8,732 nt of DNA from Solirubrobacteraceae bacterium. GTDB taxonomy: Bacteria > Actinomycetota > Thermoleophilia > Solirubrobacterales > Solirubrobacteraceae. The stretch is from NCBI GenBank assembly GCA_019683665.1, contig JADGIB010000144.1, positions 1 to 8,732 on the forward strand. Direction: 5' to 3'. The notes beneath the pieces were generated by a model. It searched no databases. It was not told the origin of the DNA and saw only the letters and a program-made list of their open reading frames with translations. Each line of letters starts with the position of its first letter. The stretch's first letter is position 1. A program made the translations under genes and the position numbers. Shown here piece by piece: positions 6,464-8,732 of this stretch.

Positions 6464-8388
6464 CAGCGGATCACCATCTCGTCGAGCGCCGGGCGCCGCA
6501 GGAGCGCGTGGATCTCCTCGATCGAGTACGGGCACATGACCGCCGAGCGGCCGTGCTCGTTGCGGTAGTAGTTGTTCGCGCGCGGGTCGCTCCAGACGCG
6601 CTGCTCGTTGCGGGTGTCGACCTCGACGTTGAACGCGTCGTAGGCGTCGCGCCGCGGCTCGATCGTCCGCTTCTCCTCGCGCAGGAGCTGCTCGATGCAC
6701 AGCATCCCGTAGCGGGTGACGAGGTCGTGGAAGGAGGCGGGGACGAGCGCGCCGTTCGTGTTCGGCCCGTAGACCGACCACAGGTTCGGGAACCCGGGGT
6801 ACATGCAGAAGCGGTGCGCGCGGGCGCCGCCGTCGCGCCACAGGTCGCTGAGCGTCTGGCCGCCCCGCCCGGTGACCGTCATCGGGTAGAGGTACTCGGA
6901 GGCGAGGAAGCCGGTGGCGTAGACGATGACGTCGAGGTCGTGGTGGACGCCGTCGCCGTCCTCGATCCCGGTCGGGGTGATGCGGCGGATGCCGCTCGTC
7001 ACGAGCGTGACGTCGTCGCGCTGGATCGCGTCGAGGACGCAGTAGTCCTCGTCGACGAGGATCGCCCGGGCCGACCACGGCGGGTGCTCGGGGATCATGA
7101 CCTCGCGCAGCTTCGGGTCCTTGACCTTGCGGTGCAGGAACGCGAGCGCGGCCTCGCGGCTGACCCGGTTCAGCGCGCTGACGCAGTGCGGGTCGTCGTA
7201 GTCGGGGTCGATCGTCGTCAGGCGGCCGAACGCCCGCCCGATCGCGACCGCCTTCACGCGCGCGAAGTTCGTGTAGTACGGGAGGTTGCGGTCGAGCCAG
7301 CCGACCTCGGGCGGGAACGGCGACGTGTAGCCGACGACGCCGAAGATCCACTGCGGGGTGCGCTGGAAGGCGACGACCTCGCCGGCGATGTCGGCCAGCG
7401 CCGGGATGAGCTGGTAGCCGGTCGCGCCGGTGCCGATGACCCCGACGCGCTTGCCGGTCAGGTCGGCGTCCTGCGGCCAGCGCGACGTGTGCCAGGACGG
7501 GCCGCGGAAGTCGGCCATCCCCTCGATGTCGGGGATCTTCGGGCGGTTGAGGAAGCCGACCGCGGTGAACACGGCCCGGGAGCGGTGGGTGACGGGCCCG
7601 TCGGGCCCGTCGGCCTCGACGACCCACTCGTCGGCGTCCTCGTCCCAGGTGAGCGAGCGGACCTCGGTCTCGAACGTGATGTGCTCGCGCAGCCCGAACG
7701 TGTCGGCCGCCCACTCGAAGTAGGCGTGGTTCTCCTCGCCGGTGCAGTACGGGCTCGGGTACGGGTAGTCGACGGCCCACACGTGCGTGTAGCCGCGGCT
7801 CGGGGTGTCGAGCCGGGCGCCGGGGTAGCGGGTCTCCCACCACGTCCCGCCGACGCCGGGGTTCTTCTCGAAGACCCGGAAGGGGATGCCGGCGCGCTTG
7901 AGCATGAGCGCGATGTGCAGCCCGCCGACGCCGGCGCCGATGACGGTCACGGTGAAGTCGTCGGCGCCCTTGGGGCGCTCCTCGTCGGGCCAGGTGACGC
8001 TGCGCACCCACGGGTCGAGGCCGAGCTCCTCGAGCCAGATCTCGAGCTCGTCGTCGGCGAGCTCGCTGCCGAGGACGAGCGGGATGCTGCGGCGCAGCCG
8101 CTCGCGCGGGCCGATGTCGACCGGGCCGCCGCCCGCGTCGCGGCGGGCGCGCAGGTAGGCGGCCGCCTTCTCGCGCAGCATGGCGACGTCGGCCTCGTCG
8201 GCGACCATCATCGCGGTCTGCAGGCCGCTGGGATCGACGGCGATGCGGGTGGCGGCGACCGACTCGTCGCCGGTGAGCTGGTACAGCAGCCCGCGCAGGA
8301 CCATCGGGTCGGCGTGCCGGATGGCCCGCTCGATCTGCTCGTCGCTGGCGCCCAGCAGCTCGGGGGCCGTCTCGTAGTCGGTAGTCAA
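6463..8388 (-). CDS. Baeyer-Villiger-type flavin monooxygenase, HAPMO-like
   Basis: Predicted 641-aa FAD- and NADPH-dependent monooxygenase that would insert oxygen next to a ketone carbonyl to give an ester or lactone. The FAD-binding GAGVGG is at 151-156 and the following region has GGTWWETRYPGARLD at 180-194. The Baeyer-Villiger fingerprint FRGPSWHTSRWP is at 294-305 and the NADPH-binding GTGATG at 319-324. The last part (YATGF and the C-terminal region with YGPNTNG) is also typical. An N-terminal extension of about 140 residues precedes the first Rossmann motif. Length and extension match 4-hydroxyacetophenone monooxygenase (HapE, about 640 aa) better than the roughly 540-aa cyclohexanone monooxygenases. 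The start is a TTG at 8386-8388, chosen for its well-placed GAGGAG. The gene is first in the operon and overlaps the esterase. An aryl or other bulky ketone is the best guess for substrate; the family is secure, the substrate is not. Confidence 0.93.
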   Translation of the reverse strand: MTTDYETAPELLGASDEQIERAIRHADPMVLRGLLYQLTGDESVAATRIAVDPSGLQTAMMVADEADVAMLREKAAAYLRARRDAGGGPVDIGPRERLRRSIPLVLGSELADDELEIWLEELGLDPWVRSVTWPDEERPKGADDFTVTVIGAGVGGLHIALMLKRAGIPFRVFEKNPGVGGTWWETRYPGARLDTPSRGYTHVWAVDYPYPSPYCTGEENHAYFEWAADTFGLREHITFETEVRSLTWDEDADEWVVEADGPDGPVTHRSRAVFTAVGFLNRPKIPDIEGMADFRGPSWHTSRWPQDADLTGKRVGVIGTGATGYQLIPALADIAGEVVAFQRTPQWIFGVVGYTSPFPPEVGWLDRNLPYYTNFARVKAVAIGRAFGRLTTIDPDYDDPHCVSALNRVSREAALAFLHRKVKDPKLREVMIPEHPPWSARAILVDEDYCVLDAIQRDDVTLVTSGIRRITPTGIEDGDGVHHDLDVIVYATGFLASEYLYPMTVTGRGGQTLSDLWRDGGARAHRFCMYPGFPNLWSVYGPNTNGALVPASFHDLVTRYGMLCIEQLLREEKRTIEPRRDAYDAFNVEVDTRNEQRVWSDPRANNYYRNEHGRSAVMCPYSIEEIHALLRRPALDEMVIR

Positions 8389-8395
8389 GCGTCCT

Positions 8396-8401
8396 CTCCT
8401 C
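8396..8401 (-). promoter_or_regulatory. Ribosome-binding site fixing the TTG start of the monooxygenase
   Basis: The minus strand reads GAGGAG, then AGGACGC, then TTG: a strong Shine-Dalgarno sequence with 7-nt spacing. No ATG or GTG lies suitably placed in the same frame, so the rare TTG start is well supported. Confidence 0.65.
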
Positions 8402-8732
8402 TAGGTCAATGGAAATCCTATAGCATTTTGCTCGCTTAAATTCGTGTCGTATCGGGTGGAGGTGACGCGGCGCGAGACGCCCGGCAGCGACGGCGCGCGA
8501 ACGGTCGGGACCGGGTCAGCATCGGGCGGCCCCGCGGCCGCACACCCCCAACCCCAGACGCCGGCGGGGCACGTCCTCGGACGCGACGCTGCGCCAGCGG
8601 GGCGAGGAGGTTCGTCCGGGCGAGGCCCGGTCAAGTCGGTCGCGCCGATGGCGCCGCGCGTGGTGTCCGCGCTCGGCGATGCGGATGCGCTGCGTCTCGA
8701 GGTGTTGGAGTGATTGGACCGCATCGCTGCGG
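8402..8732. other. Leader region of the operon; no supported gene
   Basis: About 330 bases precede the monooxygenase. The stretch at roughly 8404-8450 is the only markedly AT-rich part of the window and is the natural place for the operon promoter. On the minus strand TATAGG (8417-8422) could be a -10 box, but no good -35 lies at the expected distance. A small perfect inverted repeat, AGCATTTTGCT (8422-8432), overlaps it and could be an operator. Open frames on both strands between 8444 and 8724 have low-complexity Pro/Arg/Gly-rich translations and no recognisable domain. The last 100 bases on the plus strand look somewhat more gene-like but end in a TGA at 8711-8713. Confidence 0.45.

Noticed and set aside
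5531..8011. An 826-aa fusion ending in the esterase
   Set aside because: The upstream portion is an Arg/His-rich shadow of the monooxygenase; the esterase has its own ATG at 6463 overlapping the monooxygenase stop.
8404..8409. TTGACC on the minus strand as a -35 box
   Set aside because: A -10 at the right distance would fall inside the monooxygenase coding sequence, beyond its ribosome-binding site.
6508..8439. A 643-codon plus-strand open frame opposite the monooxygenase
   Set aside because: Its translation is compositionally biased (Val/Arg/Asp/Ala) with no motif, and it mirrors the codons of a clear monooxygenase on the other strand.
8401..8724. A 107-codon minus-strand open frame upstream of the monooxygenase
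   Set aside because: The translation is low in complexity (Pro/Arg/Ser/Ala), has no recognisable domain, and runs through the AT-rich promoter patch.

Overview
The window is very GC-rich (visibly well above 70% outside one short AT-rich patch). It is dense in flavin- and nicotinamide-dependent oxidoreductases, and every supported gene is on the minus strand. Strongly G/C-biased third codon positions, GTG and TTG starts and the style of the protein families suggest a soil-type actinobacterium. A deep-branching Thermoleophilia/Solirubrobacterales member is possible, but that is inference; no rRNA or marker gene is present.

Layout, in the direction of transcription (right to left). The right end (8389-8732) is a non-coding leader holding the only AT-rich patch of the window. 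Next comes a tight block: a Baeyer-Villiger-type flavin monooxygenase with an HAPMO-like N-terminal extension (6463-8388), an HSL-type alpha/beta-hydrolase esterase (5531-6463, TGATG overlap), an aldo-keto reductase (4482-5516), and a two-subunit GMC/gluconate-dehydrogenase-like flavoprotein (small subunit 4085-4489, large subunit 2437-4098). It ends with a visibly broken mycofactocin-type short-chain dehydrogenase (1755-2424). Junctions in this block range from a 14-nt overlap to a 14-nt gap, so a single operon is likely. After a 91-nt gap that holds a small palindrome come a FadR/FCD-type GntR regulator (971-1663) and a second, intact SDR (66-962). A strong hairpin sits at the extreme left edge, just after that last stop codon.

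How the genes may work together (inference from family chemistry): a secondary alcohol or ketone would be turned by the monooxygenase into an ester or lactone. The esterase would cleave this to an acid and an alcohol, and the aldo-keto reductase, GMC dehydrogenase and SDRs would handle the alcohol, aldehyde and ketone steps. The monooxygenase-esterase pair parallels the known HapE/HapD pair of 4-hydroxyacetophenone breakdown. The substrate here cannot be read from sequence; aryl ketones, alicyclic ketones and terpenoids are all possible. The GntR protein is the obvious candidate for a local, ligand-responsive regulator.

I see no CRISPR array, tRNA, rRNA, insertion sequence, integrase or phage gene. 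The least routine items are the decayed SDR, the GMC pair that has a possible Fe-S cysteine cluster but no visible export signal, and the edge hairpin, which looks like an interspersed palindromic element or terminator.
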